Origin: Burkholderiales bacterium
GTDB taxonomy: Bacteria; Pseudomonadota; Gammaproteobacteria; Burkholderiales; Burkholderiaceae_F
NCBI GenBank assembly: GCA_024641225.1
Contig: JAHEDN010000149.1
Coordinates: 1-6,531, forward strand
Length of the DNA: 6,531 bases
Direction: 5' to 3'
Part shown: in pieces, positions 1-6,380 of the stretch
Layout: the number at the start of each line of letters is the position of its first letter
Position numbering within the stretch: the first letter of the stretch is position 1
Program-made: the position numbers and the translations under genes
The notes under the pieces: model-generated
The model's input: only the letters and a program-made list of their open reading frames with translations
The model's database searches: none
What the model was told of the DNA's origin: nothing

Positions 1-17
1 ATGCACGGTGTCGTCAT
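1..17 (-). CDS. Possible start of a leftward gene, cut by the window edge
   Basis: On the minus strand an ATG at 17-15 is preceded by an AGAGG purine run, with six bases between the run and the ATG. That is good Shine-Dalgarno geometry. Only five full codons (Met-Thr-Thr-Pro-Cys) fall inside the window, so no function can be given. If real, the gene reads away from the window in the same direction as the cyclic-di-GMP gene and lies about 250 bp downstream of it. The call rests only on the ribosome-binding site and could be chance. Confidence 0.2.
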
Positions 18-246
18 TGATGGCCTCTTCGTGAACGGGATGTCCGGGGCGAAGCTAGCACCGCGACTCCGGCGCCTGCAACCGCAGCCGTGCGGTGGTG
101 CAGCTCGTCGCGCAGACTCGACCCGCCACACCAGACTGAAGATCCGGCCTGACCTCGATGACGACGCGGCGCTGCCGGGCCTCTGCCCGCCTAAGGCCGA
201 GCACAGAGGACGGTACGAGACTGCCAGCGCAGTGAATCGGAACTGA

Positions 247-265
247 GCGGCGGGTGTCTCGCCGC
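247..265 (-). terminator. GC-rich hairpin after the GGDEF-EAL stop codon
   Basis: The arms GCGGCG (247-252) and CGCCGC (260-265) pair perfectly around a 7-base loop, five bases past the stop of the leftward gene. The flanks CTGA (243-246) and TCAG (271-274) could extend the stem across a 5-base bulge. No proper T-run follows on the minus strand (the next bases read TCAGTTCCGATT), so this is not a canonical intrinsic terminator. It may be a weak terminator or a 3'-end stabilising stem. Confidence 0.35.
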
Positions 266-270
266 GAGCC

Positions 271-3200
271 TCAGGCGACGCTCACTGCCGGCTGCGGGCG
301 CACGAGCTGCAAGGTGGGGCTCCGTGCACTGGAGTCCTGCGCACGCTCGTGATCCCTTACGAAGGCGGGAATCTTCTCCGGCGGCATGGCAGCACTGAAG
401 ACAAACCCCTGCGCGCGTGCGCAGCGATTCTGGCGCAGGAACTGCGCCTGCTGCGATGTCTCGACACCCTCGGCAACAACGATCTTGCCGAGCGCGTTGG
501 CCATTTCAATGATCGCCGTGGCGATGATCGCCGCCTGCGGATTCTCGCCAACGTCGGTGATGAACGTGCGATCGAGCTTCAATACCTTCGCCGGCAGCTG
601 CTTGACGTAGGCGAACGACGAATACCCCGTACCGAAGTCGTCGACGGCGATTTCCACGCCCCGTTCGCGCAGCCGCTCCAGGGTCGCCACCGCGTCAGGA
701 CCCGCGTCGACCAGCAGCGACTCGGTCACCTCGAGCTCAAGATGCTGCGCCGCCGTCGTCGAACTGGTGAGCGCGCCCTCGACCGAGGCTGCAAATGACG
801 GATTGCGAAGTTGCACCGCCGACACATTGACGGAGACGCGCGCGATTACGGTGCCGGCCTCGACCCAGCGCCGGTGCTGTCGGCAGGCCTCGCGCATCAC
901 CCAGCTGCCGATCGCCTCGATGAGCCCGCTTTCCTCGGCGTGGTCGATGAACGCGTCCGGCGCCAGGAGTCCGCGCTGCGGATGCTGCCAGCGCAGCAGC
1001 GCCTCAACCGCGCAGACCTCGCCGCTCGCGAGGTCGATCTGCGGCTGGTAGTGGAGAAGGAACTCGCCTCGTCTGAGCGCTTCGCGAAGTTCGCGGTCGA
1101 TAGTCACGCGTGCCGAGGCGTCGGCGTCCATCCGGTCCTCGAAATATGCGTAGCGGCCACGACCGCGGTCCTTGGCGAGATACAACGCCGTGTCGGCCTT
1201 CTTCAGCAACTCGGCGCTGTTCTCGCCGTCCTTCGGGTAGAGCGAGATCCCGATGCTGCCGCCCGCGTACATCACGTGTCCGTCGATCTCGAACGGCTCG
1301 TTCAGCACGGAGATCAGCGTGCGGGCGACGCCGCCGGCGTCGGTTGCGTCCTTGATGTTGGTCAGCAGGACCGTGAACTCGTCGCCGCCGAGCCGCGCGA
1401 CGATATCTACGTCGCGCACTGCGCGCCGGATCCGCGCCGCAGCGTGCCGGAGCAGCACGTCGCCGGCTGCATGCCCCAGCGTGTCGTTGGTGCGCTTGAA
1501 CCGGTCAAGGTCAATGTAGAGCACGGCCAGCAGCTGATTGTCGCGGTGCGCGAACTTCACCTGCTGGGTGAGCATGTCGATCAGGTAGTGTCGGTTGGGC
1601 AGACCGGTCAGACTATCGAAATGTGCCTGATCGTGAAGCTGCCTGTCGCGAGCGACGGACGACAGCGCCACGGCCAGTCGGTCGATCACACCGGCCAGTG
1701 CCAGCGCCTGGTTGGTAGACAGTGCCGTCTTCTTGTCATGACCCAGCACTACGACGCCCCACACCTTGTCGGCGCGGGCAATGGGAAGCAGGTAGAGGTA
1801 CTTGGCACCATGCTCGTGCAACAGGCTGCGGTAGATCGCCGGCAGCCGAATCGACTTGGACCACTTCCGCAGGCTGGAATCGGCGCTCGACAGATCGATC
1901 GCGCGCGGCAGTTCATCACGCAGGATCTTGCCGTGACTGTCACGCAGATACACCTTGGTGGAGCCCGGTGCGTCGGCCTCGAGCAGGCCGAGGCTGACAA
2001 CCTTGATGCCCGAGATCTCGTGGATGCAACTCAGCGCGATCTCGGCCACCTGTCGCATGTCGACTGTGGTCAGTATCGTGCGATCGATCTCGGAAAAGGC
2101 GGAAAGCGTGCGAAAGTGCAGGCCGAGCTCGGCGGTCATCTTGTTGAACGACCGGGCCATCTGGCCGAACTCGTCCTTGCTGTGCACCGGAAGCGGCGTC
2201 CCGAAGTCCCGTCGGGCGACGCGCTGCATCCCGAACAGCACGCGTCGCAGTGGCGTCAGGATGCGGCGCACCTGATCGAGGCTGAGCAGCGCCACGATGA
2301 CCACCGACAGAACCGCGACGGGCAGGAACATGGTGCGGAACCAGTTCAACGGCTGTAGCGCCTCCGATTCCGGCAGTAGCGCGGTAATGAGCAGGTTGCT
2401 TCCTTCAAAACGATCGTTGACCGCGAGCAAGACCGATGCGGCGCGATGCTTTTCGCCGTTCACCGGCAACGGACGCGCCGTCTCGCCCGTGATGGCCTGC
2501 GACGTCAACTGCATCACGTTCTCGGCCGTCAGCCCCGCGGGGCAAGACAGTGGCAGCCCGGTGGCGACCGCAACGCAAAGCCTTCTGAGGGCTGCATCCT
2601 GACTCCGCTCGCCCCACAGGAATCGCTCGGACAGAGATGCGGCGATGAACCCGATATCGCCGCTTCCCGGCACGGCGTGGACGATCGAAAGCGTCGGCGG
2701 ATTGCCCGGTGCGGCCACCAGCGCGGAGCGGCGCACCTCGCTCGCCGGATCGAGCTTGAGCGGGTCAAAGCCAGCCAGCAGCGGTGCCTGCCCAGCCTCT
2801 CTGAGCAGGCGACCCTGGCGATCCAGCGCCGTGACACCGCTCAGTTCCTGGCCGATATCCGGCACGAGTCTGTCGAAAACGTTGACGTCCGCTGCGGCCG
2901 CGCTGAGGATTTCTTCAGCCGCCAGCAGCCGGTCGGACAACGTGGTACCTAGCAGCCGGGCGTCGAGCGAGAGCTCTTGGTCCAACCGCTCTTGCAGCAC
3001 CTGCGAAACGTACAGGTACGAGAGTCCGGCAAGAAGCGTCACCGGAACCAGGGCGGCGAGCACGAACATCGTCATCAGGCGCCGTCCGACGCTGCTCGAC
3101 AGATACCAGCGTAACCAGCGAAGAGCGCCGGTGCGGCGGGGCGATGTCGACGCGGACGACTTGGCCGCGGGTTGTCCGGGCGGGACTGTGCTTGCGTCCT

Positions 3201-3345
3201 CCTGCGGCGGCTCGTCGGCGCTCAGTTCGGTCTGTGGCGCATCCTGCGGCTCGATGAAGACCGTCGGTTCGCCTTCGGTCATTTCCTGAACCGAGGGAAG
3301 TCGGGCCGCCGGGCTGCCGAGGAGTTGCTCTTGCTTGTCGAACAT
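271..3345 (-). CDS. Membrane-bound GGDEF-EAL cyclic-di-GMP synthase/phosphodiesterase with periplasmic sensor, HAMP and GAF-like domains
   Basis: This is a two-headed enzyme of the inner membrane that can make cyclic-di-GMP from GTP and cleave it to pGpG. Residues below count from the ATG at 3345 (1024 residues). Residues 1-85 are Pro/Glu/Ala-rich and look disordered. Membrane helices lie at about 91-113 and 336-356 and flank a periplasmic sensor of about 220 residues with no clear family. HAMP follows (357-409, with a DEFGxMxxSFN signature), then a GAF-like segment (about 416-561). The GGDEF domain (576-736) has intact GGDEF at 653-657 and an inhibitory RxxD at 644-647, exactly five residues upstream. 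The EAL domain (751-999) keeps E781, N840, E872, D902-D903, K923, E959 and Q979. Both activities are therefore plausible, but the net direction cannot be read from sequence. The frame is open to a TTG at 3492. I prefer ATG 3345 because AAGAAGG lies ten bases upstream and the preceding 49 codons look non-coding. The gene appears monocistronic. Confidence 0.95.
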   Translation of the reverse strand: MFDKQEQLLGSPAARLPSVQEMTEGEPTVFIEPQDAPQTELSADEPPQEDASTVPPGQPAAKSSASTSPRRTGALRWLRWYLSSSVGRRLMTMFVLAALVPVTLLAGLSYLYVSQVLQERLDQELSLDARLLGTTLSDRLLAAEEILSAAAADVNVFDRLVPDIGQELSGVTALDRQGRLLREAGQAPLLAGFDPLKLDPASEVRRSALVAAPGNPPTLSIVHAVPGSGDIGFIAASLSERFLWGERSQDAALRRLCVAVATGLPLSCPAGLTAENVMQLTSQAITGETARPLPVNGEKHRAASVLLAVNDRFEGSNLLITALLPESEALQPLNWFRTMFLPVAVLSVVIVALLSLDQVRRILTPLRRVLFGMQRVARRDFGTPLPVHSKDEFGQMARSFNKMTAELGLHFRTLSAFSEIDRTILTTVDMRQVAEIALSCIHEISGIKVVSLGLLEADAPGSTKVYLRDSHGKILRDELPRAIDLSSADSSLRKWSKSIRLPAIYRSLLHEHGAKYLYLLPIARADKVWGVVVLGHDKKTALSTNQALALAGVIDRLAVALSSVARDRQLHDQAHFDSLTGLPNRHYLIDMLTQQVKFAHRDNQLLAVLYIDLDRFKRTNDTLGHAAGDVLLRHAAARIRRAVRDVDIVARLGGDEFTVLLTNIKDATDAGGVARTLISVLNEPFEIDGHVMYAGGSIGISLYPKDGENSAELLKKADTALYLAKDRGRGRYAYFEDRMDADASARVTIDRELREALRRGEFLLHYQPQIDLASGEVCAVEALLRWQHPQRGLLAPDAFIDHAEESGLIEAIGSWVMREACRQHRRWVEAGTVIARVSVNVSAVQLRNPSFAASVEGALTSSTTAAQHLELEVTESLLVDAGPDAVATLERLRERGVEIAVDDFGTGYSSFAYVKQLPAKVLKLDRTFITDVGENPQAAIIATAIIEMANALGKIVVAEGVETSQQAQFLRQNRCARAQGFVFSAAMPPEKIPAFVRDHERAQDSSARSPTLQLVRPQPAVSVA

Positions 3346-3498
3346 CGGCGGATTGCCTTCTTGGGCGGCAGGCAAAGTCAGGGTCGGGCGCTCATTCGCT
3401 GTCACTGGCGCCAGGCACTCCCGACGCCTCGTCGGGTGGCGGACGTCACCGCCGACAGGTGTCAGCACCCTCGGCGAGCCAGGCCGCAGCAAGCGACG

Positions 3499-3630
3499 AT
3501 GACGCGATCGTATCCCGCGAACGCGGTATTCGCGAGAATCGTCGATGCCATTGAGCCCGCCATTTCGACCTTCGATCCAGACATGAAGAACAAGGCCCTG
3601 GTCGGCGCGGGATCACTGCCGAAGGTGTGA
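3499..3630 (+). CDS. Doubtful small ORF or gene remnant, 43 residues
   Basis: A rightward reading frame from ATG 3499 to TGA 3628-3630 encodes 43 residues. Its composition looks protein-like: an amphipathic stretch around FARIVDAIEPAI, then a charged and Gly-rich tail ending SLPKV. About three quarters of codons end in G or C, as in true genes of this window. Against it, there is no Shine-Dalgarno site before the ATG, I recognise no family, and the frame overlaps a dyad that may be a regulatory site. It could be a small protein, the leftover 3' end of a decayed gene, or chance in high-GC DNA. It runs divergently from the GGDEF-EAL gene. Confidence 0.2.
   Translation: MTRSYPANAVFARIVDAIEPAISTFDPDMKNKALVGAGSLPKV
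3513..3537. repeat. Inverted repeat upstream of the GGDEF-EAL gene
   Basis: The arms TCCCGCGAA (3513-3521) and TTCGCGAGA (3529-3537) match at 8 of 9 positions in inverted orientation around a 7-base spacer. The dyad lies about 170 bp upstream of the chosen ATG of the leftward GGDEF-EAL gene. It could be a regulator site for that gene or an RNA stem, but it also falls inside the doubtful small ORF. Confidence 0.4.
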
Positions 3631-3692
3631 GCGACCACTTATTTGTAGTGCACCGTTCAATAAAGACTCTCGATCAAGTGCTTATCGCTGCG

Positions 3693-3739
3693 CTGAAGCG
3701 GCGCACGGCTGGCGCCTGCCGGACCGGCGCGCGCTTCAG
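3693..3739. repeat. Interrupted 12-bp stem with GC-rich interior
   Basis: CTGAAGCG (3693-3700) pairs perfectly with CGCTTCAG (3732-3739). The stem continues as GCGC (3701-3704) with GCGC (3727-3730), leaving one bulged G at 3731, for 12 pairs in all. The loop carries a small GCCG/CGGC dyad at 3718-3728. It lies about 50 bp past the stop of the leftward phosphoesterase gene. No T-run follows on either strand, so it is not a textbook intrinsic terminator, although a 3'-end structure for the phosphoesterase transcript is plausible. Confidence 0.35.
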
Positions 3740-3789
3740 GCGACCATCTCCATCACCTGTTTGCGTCATTGGCCCGGAGCGGCTGGTGC

Positions 3790-4812
3790 TTAGTTCCCGA
3801 TCTGGCTGCGTGCGCCGGCGCTGATCTCAAAGACTGCTGTTCGGGCCGGGTCGACGTCGATACGAATCCAGCCGGACAGCGGTTCGCCCCATGATTGAAC
3901 GCGCAGCAGGTTGCGGACTGGCGGCGATTCGGAGGCCAGTGGCCGGTCGACGAAGAAGAAGTGGCCATCGCCATGCGCGAGCAGCACCGGCCGCCCGAAC
4001 CGCAGTGAAAGCCGGTGCAGCGCCTGGATCACGCCCTCGAAGCCAGCACGATGCGGATGGCCAGGCGGGAGATCGAAGCGGGGGTTGGCGTGCATCAGCA
4101 CGACCACGGCTATGGCGCCGGAATGCTGCGCGCTTCTGAAGGCGGCTTCGAGCCAGGACAGGTTTGCCGCCTTTCGCTCCTCGAAGGCCGCGATACGGTC
4201 GCGTCGCGGGACATCGGCGCTGTCGCTCGGGTCGATGCCGTGCCACGGCGCAAGCGCATTGCGGCTGCCGACCACGTGAAGCGTCAGGAACATCACGCGC
4301 TCGTGAACGAACCGCACGTTCTCGACGAACTCTGCGTGTGACTCCGCTTCCGCCTGCGAACGCTGCAGCAGTGGCCGTTTCCCCATTGAGCGGGTCGGAT
4401 CGGCGAATGCCAGCCCGCGCAGCGCTGCCAGCCGCTCGAGCGGATGGAAGCGGCCGGCGGCGGCGCGGTGACAGTCCGTCCATTCGTTGTCGCCGGGCGT
4501 GTACACGAGCGCGCCGGATGCCTCCTGCATCAGCGCCAGGCGCCGGCGCAGGAGTTCATCGGTGCACGGCTCGCCGCCGTCCTTCAGGTCGCCGGCGTGG
4601 AGCACGAATCGCACCGAAGGATCGTCGTCGATCTCGCGCAATATCGCCGCCAGGCGATGCTCGGCGGCGGCGCCGTACGGCGTATCGCCGATCAGCGCGA
4701 AGGAAAATGCCGCTGACGACGGCGGCTCGCCGGTGCTCGTGCAAGCGGAGGCAAGCGCAAGCACCAGCGTGCCAAAGGCTCGACGGAGGCCGTTCGGCAA
4801 CGTGTCGCTCAT
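3790..4812 (-). CDS. Probable lipoprotein metallophosphoesterase (calcineurin-like superfamily)
   Basis: The 340-residue product begins with a short basic stretch and a hydrophobic segment ending LASAC. Cys24 is a candidate lipidation site, though Ala at -3 makes the lipobox imperfect. The mature protein would be periplasmic and membrane-anchored. Metallophosphoesterase motifs appear in the usual order: GDTPYG (42-47) in place of DxH, GDLKD (74-78) matching GDxxD, GDNEW (107-111) in place of GNH[DE], H241 in an MHANPRFD context, and HGDGH (280-284) in place of GHxH. The superfamily hydrolyses phosphomono- or diesters with two metal ions; the substrate here is unknown. Several motifs depart from the textbook form, but in a coordinated way that suggests a distinct subfamily rather than decay. 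The start ATG at 4812 has only a poor Shine-Dalgarno site (AGGA about 18 bases upstream), so translation may be weak or leaderless. The gene diverges from the aminotransferase across 113 bp. Confidence 0.85.
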   Translation of the reverse strand: MSDTLPNGLRRAFGTLVLALASACTSTGEPPSSAAFSFALIGDTPYGAAAEHRLAAILREIDDDPSVRFVLHAGDLKDGGEPCTDELLRRRLALMQEASGALVYTPGDNEWTDCHRAAAGRFHPLERLAALRGLAFADPTRSMGKRPLLQRSQAEAESHAEFVENVRFVHERVMFLTLHVVGSRNALAPWHGIDPSDSADVPRRDRIAAFEERKAANLSWLEAAFRSAQHSGAIAVVVLMHANPRFDLPPGHPHRAGFEGVIQALHRLSLRFGRPVLLAHGDGHFFFVDRPLASESPPVRNLLRVQSWGEPLSGWIRIDVDPARTAVFEISAGARSQIGN

Positions 4813-4882
4813 GGCATGCGCGCGGCAATGTCCTGCCTCAAGCGAACGGCGAATCGTGCCGTCTCGCCCCTCCGGCGCTGCC

Positions 4883-4888
4883 TACAAT
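4883..4888 (+). promoter_or_regulatory. -10 box for the aminotransferase gene
   Basis: TACAAT matches the sigma-70 consensus TATAAT at five of six positions. It stands 37 bases before the aminotransferase start codon, which would give a leader of about 30 bases. No convincing -35 hexamer is found 16-18 bases upstream, so the promoter may be weak or activator-dependent. No matching promoter for the divergent phosphoesterase gene was found in the same spacer. Confidence 0.5.
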
Positions 4889-4914
4889 GATCGACTCTTG
4901 TGCGCCCTCGTGTC

Positions 4915-4919
4915 GGAGG
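4915..4919 (+). promoter_or_regulatory. Strong ribosome-binding site fixing the aminotransferase start
   Basis: GGAGG stands six bases before ATG 4926. It decides the start: the frame is open upstream as far as 4164, but those codons run antisense to the phosphoesterase gene and across the spacer, and their product is a low-complexity Arg-rich chain. Confidence 0.85.
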
Positions 4920-4925
4920 CCCCCA

Positions 4926-6266
4926 ATGCATCACGACTCCCACATCCTGCATCGTCAGTTGCGCGGCCAGTACCCGCTGGCAGCGCGAGCCCAAGGCTGC
5001 TTCATCGAGGACTCTGAAGGCAAGCGTTACCTCGACGCCTCCGGCGGCGCGGCCGTGTCCTGCCTGGGTCATGGCCACCGCGACGTGCTCTCCGCCATGC
5101 ACGCCCAGCTCGACGGCATCGCCTATGCGCACACGAGCTTTTTCTCCACCGCAGTTGCGGAAGAGCTCGCCGACGCGCTGGTGGCCGACGCACCGGAAGG
5201 CATTTCGCATGTTTATCTGGTCTCCGGCGGCTCGGAGGCGATCGAGGCGGCGCTCAAGCTGGCGCGTCAGTACTTCGTCGAGATCGGTCAGCCGCAGCGT
5301 GCGAAGTTCATCGCCCGCCGCAACAGCTATCACGGCAACACGCTCGGGGCGCTGGCTGTCGGCGGCAACGCCTGGCGGCGCCAGCAGTTCGCGCCGCTGC
5401 TGATCGATGTCGAGCACGTCGCGCCGACGTATGCCTATCGCGACCGGCGCGCCGACGAAACCGAGACGCAGTACTGCGAGCGGCTCGTTGCGGAGATCGA
5501 GCAGACGATCGAGCGGGTCGGCGGCGAGAACGTTATCGGCTTCGTTGCCGAGACTGTCGGCGGTGCCACTAGCGGCTGCCTGACGGCGCCGCCGGGTTAC
5601 TACCGGGCGGTCCGCGAGTTGTGCGACCGGCACGGATGCCTGCTCATCCTCGATGAGGTGATGTGTGGCATGGGTCGCACCGGCACATTGCACGCCTGCG
5701 AGAAGGAGGGCGTCGCGCCCGACCTGATGGCCATTGCCAAGGGCCTTGGCGGAGGCTATCAGCCCGTTGGCGCGGTCCTCGTCGCGGGGCGCATCATCGA
5801 CGCGATCGCGCAGGGCACCGGCTTCTTCCAGCACGGCCACACGTATATCGGCCATCCGATGGCGTGCGCCGCGGCGCTGGCCGTGCAGCGCGTGCTCAAG
5901 CGCGATCGCCTTGTCGAGCGCTGTGCAACGCAAGGTGAGAAGCTCGCGGCACGGCTGCAGGCGGCCTTCGAACACGACCCGCATGTCGGCGACATCCGTG
6001 GACGCGGGCTGTTCCGCGCGCTCGAACTGGTGGCCGGCCGGGATTCGAAGACGCCGTTCGACCCCGCGCGCAGAGTTTCCGCGCGCGTGCGGGCCGAGGC
6101 CATGGCAGCGGGATTGCTGTGTTATCCGATGGCCGGCACGATCGACGGCAAACATGGCGATCACGTGCTGCTGGCACCGCCGTTCATCATCAGCGACGAC
6201 GAGCTGGATCTGCTGGTAGAACGGCTGCAAAAGGCGATCGACCGAGCGACTCGCGCCGCAGCCTAG
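4926..6266 (+). CDS. Class III (PLP-dependent, fold type I) aminotransferase
   Basis: This 446-residue cytoplasmic enzyme should move an amino group between an amino acid or amine and a keto acid, using pyridoxal phosphate. The length is typical of class III. Visible landmarks are YLDASGGAAV near the N-terminus, the phosphate-binding SGGSEA (100-105), Y135-H136-G137 for cofactor stacking, D243 in LDEVMCGMGRTG for the pyridine nitrogen, the Schiff-base lysine K272 in AKGLGGGYQP, and T306 in GHTYIGHP. All are intact, so it should be active. Class III members act on omega-amino acids, ornithine, GABA, DAPA, taurine and others, and the sequence alone does not settle the substrate. Automated pipelines often name such proteins aspartate aminotransferase family, which should not be read as a substrate. 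The TAXI binding-protein gene starts 133 bp downstream on the same strand, pointing to catabolism of an imported compound. Confidence 0.95.
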   Translation: MHHDSHILHRQLRGQYPLAARAQGCFIEDSEGKRYLDASGGAAVSCLGHGHRDVLSAMHAQLDGIAYAHTSFFSTAVAEELADALVADAPEGISHVYLVSGGSEAIEAALKLARQYFVEIGQPQRAKFIARRNSYHGNTLGALAVGGNAWRRQQFAPLLIDVEHVAPTYAYRDRRADETETQYCERLVAEIEQTIERVGGENVIGFVAETVGGATSGCLTAPPGYYRAVRELCDRHGCLLILDEVMCGMGRTGTLHACEKEGVAPDLMAIAKGLGGGYQPVGAVLVAGRIIDAIAQGTGFFQHGHTYIGHPMACAAALAVQRVLKRDRLVERCATQGEKLAARLQAAFEHDPHVGDIRGRGLFRALELVAGRDSKTPFDPARRVSARVRAEAMAAGLLCYPMAGTIDGKHGDHVLLAPPFIISDDELDLLVERLQKAIDRATRAAA

Positions 6267-6318
6267 TCTGGAGTAGCGTTTCGGCTACGCAGAAATGCAT
6301 ACGAGTTGACCGCGTTGC

Positions 6319-6347
6319 GGCGACAGACCTTGGCGGTCATAGTCGCC
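6319..6347. repeat. Ten-pair interrupted dyad in the aminotransferase-TAXI spacer
   Basis: The outer arms GGCGAC (6319-6324) and GTCGCC (6342-6347) enclose inner arms GACC (6326-6329) and GGTC (6335-6338) around a 5-base loop. All ten pairs are Watson-Crick, with one unpaired base on the left and three on the right. No T-run follows, so it is not a standard terminator. It may be an operator for the TAXI gene, since it covers a possible -35 box, or an RNA stem separating the two genes. A weaker 5-bp stem, GTAGC/GCTAC, lies just after the aminotransferase stop (6273-6288). Confidence 0.5.
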
Positions 6348-6358
6348 AGTTCAATCAT
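6330..6358 (+). promoter_or_regulatory. Weak candidate promoter for the TAXI gene
   Basis: TTGGCG (6330-6335) and AATCAT (6353-6358) are 17 bases apart, and each matches the sigma-70 consensus at four of six positions. Transcription would begin near 6365 and give a leader of about 35 bases. The fit is weak and could be chance. If correct, the TAXI gene can be expressed independently of the aminotransferase. Confidence 0.25.
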
Positions 6359-6380
6359 CCGTTTCAACGGCAAGGTTCAA
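6350..6380 (+). repeat. Three TTCAA words at an exact 13-nt period
   Basis: TTCAA occurs at 6350-6354, 6363-6367 and 6376-6380, each start exactly 13 bases after the previous one. The array ends seven bases before the TAXI ribosome-binding site. The second and third copies sit in short dyads (CCGTTTCAACGG and GGTTCAACC). The spacing suggests repeated protein-binding half-sites or a degenerate tandem repeat. No regulator is identified. Confidence 0.4.
6359..6370. promoter_or_regulatory. Perfect palindrome, possible operator of the TAXI gene
   Basis: CCGTT and AACGG form a perfect dyad around two central bases (TC). The 2-base centre is too tight for a good RNA hairpin loop, so a dimeric DNA-binding protein is the more natural explanation. 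It lies about 30 bases before the TAXI start codon, at or just past the possible transcription start, where a repressor could act. The regulator is unknown. Confidence 0.35.

Larger units (their letters stand above)
3346..3789. other. Spacer of about 440 bp between the GGDEF-EAL and phosphoesterase genes
   Basis: No confident gene lies here. The left part (3346-3492) is an open extension of the GGDEF-EAL frame from a TTG, and it probably holds that gene's leader. The middle contains a doubtful 43-codon rightward ORF (3499-3630) and a dyad at 3513-3537. Positions 3636-3685 are clearly richer in A/T than the surroundings and are the likeliest place for the GGDEF-EAL promoter. I could not fit a -35/-10 pair with normal spacing on either strand. 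A longer interrupted stem lies at 3693-3739. Confidence 0.5.

Noticed and set aside
1..246. Rightward frame of 81 codons at the left edge
   Set aside because: No family resemblance, Arg/Pro-rich composition and no visible ribosome-binding site because the ATG is at base 1. Likely non-coding spacer.
811..2358. Long rightward frame (515 codons) opposite the GGDEF-EAL gene
   Set aside because: It lies wholly antisense to conserved HAMP, GAF-like, GGDEF and EAL coding sequence. Its product is His/Arg/Gln-rich without any recognisable domain, as expected for an antisense frame in high-GC DNA.
3346..3492. TTG start at 3492 for the GGDEF-EAL gene
   Set aside because: The start codon is TTG without a Shine-Dalgarno site, and the 49 added residues look like translated leader. 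ATG 3345 has AAGAAGG ten bases upstream.
3627..3824. Rightward GTG frame of 65 codons overlapping the end of the small ORF
   Set aside because: GAAGG is only one base from the GTG, too close for a usable Shine-Dalgarno site. The codons lack the G/C third-base bias and the frame runs into the 3' end of the phosphoesterase gene.
4164..4925. Upstream extension of the aminotransferase reading frame
   Set aside because: The extra 254 codons run antisense to the phosphoesterase and through the divergent spacer, and encode an Arg/Ala-rich chain. GGAGG six bases before ATG 4926 fixes the true start.
4809..6230. Long leftward frame (473 codons) opposite the aminotransferase gene
   Set aside because: It mirrors the codons of a well-conserved aminotransferase, has no domain signature and no ribosome-binding support.
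6273..6288. GTAGC/GCTAC stem as the aminotransferase terminator
   Set aside because: Only five pairs and no T-run after it, too weak to list as a terminator.
6306..6311. TTGACC as a -35 box before the TAXI gene
   Set aside because: It matches five of six bases of the -35 consensus, but nothing like a -10 hexamer occurs 16-18 bases downstream.
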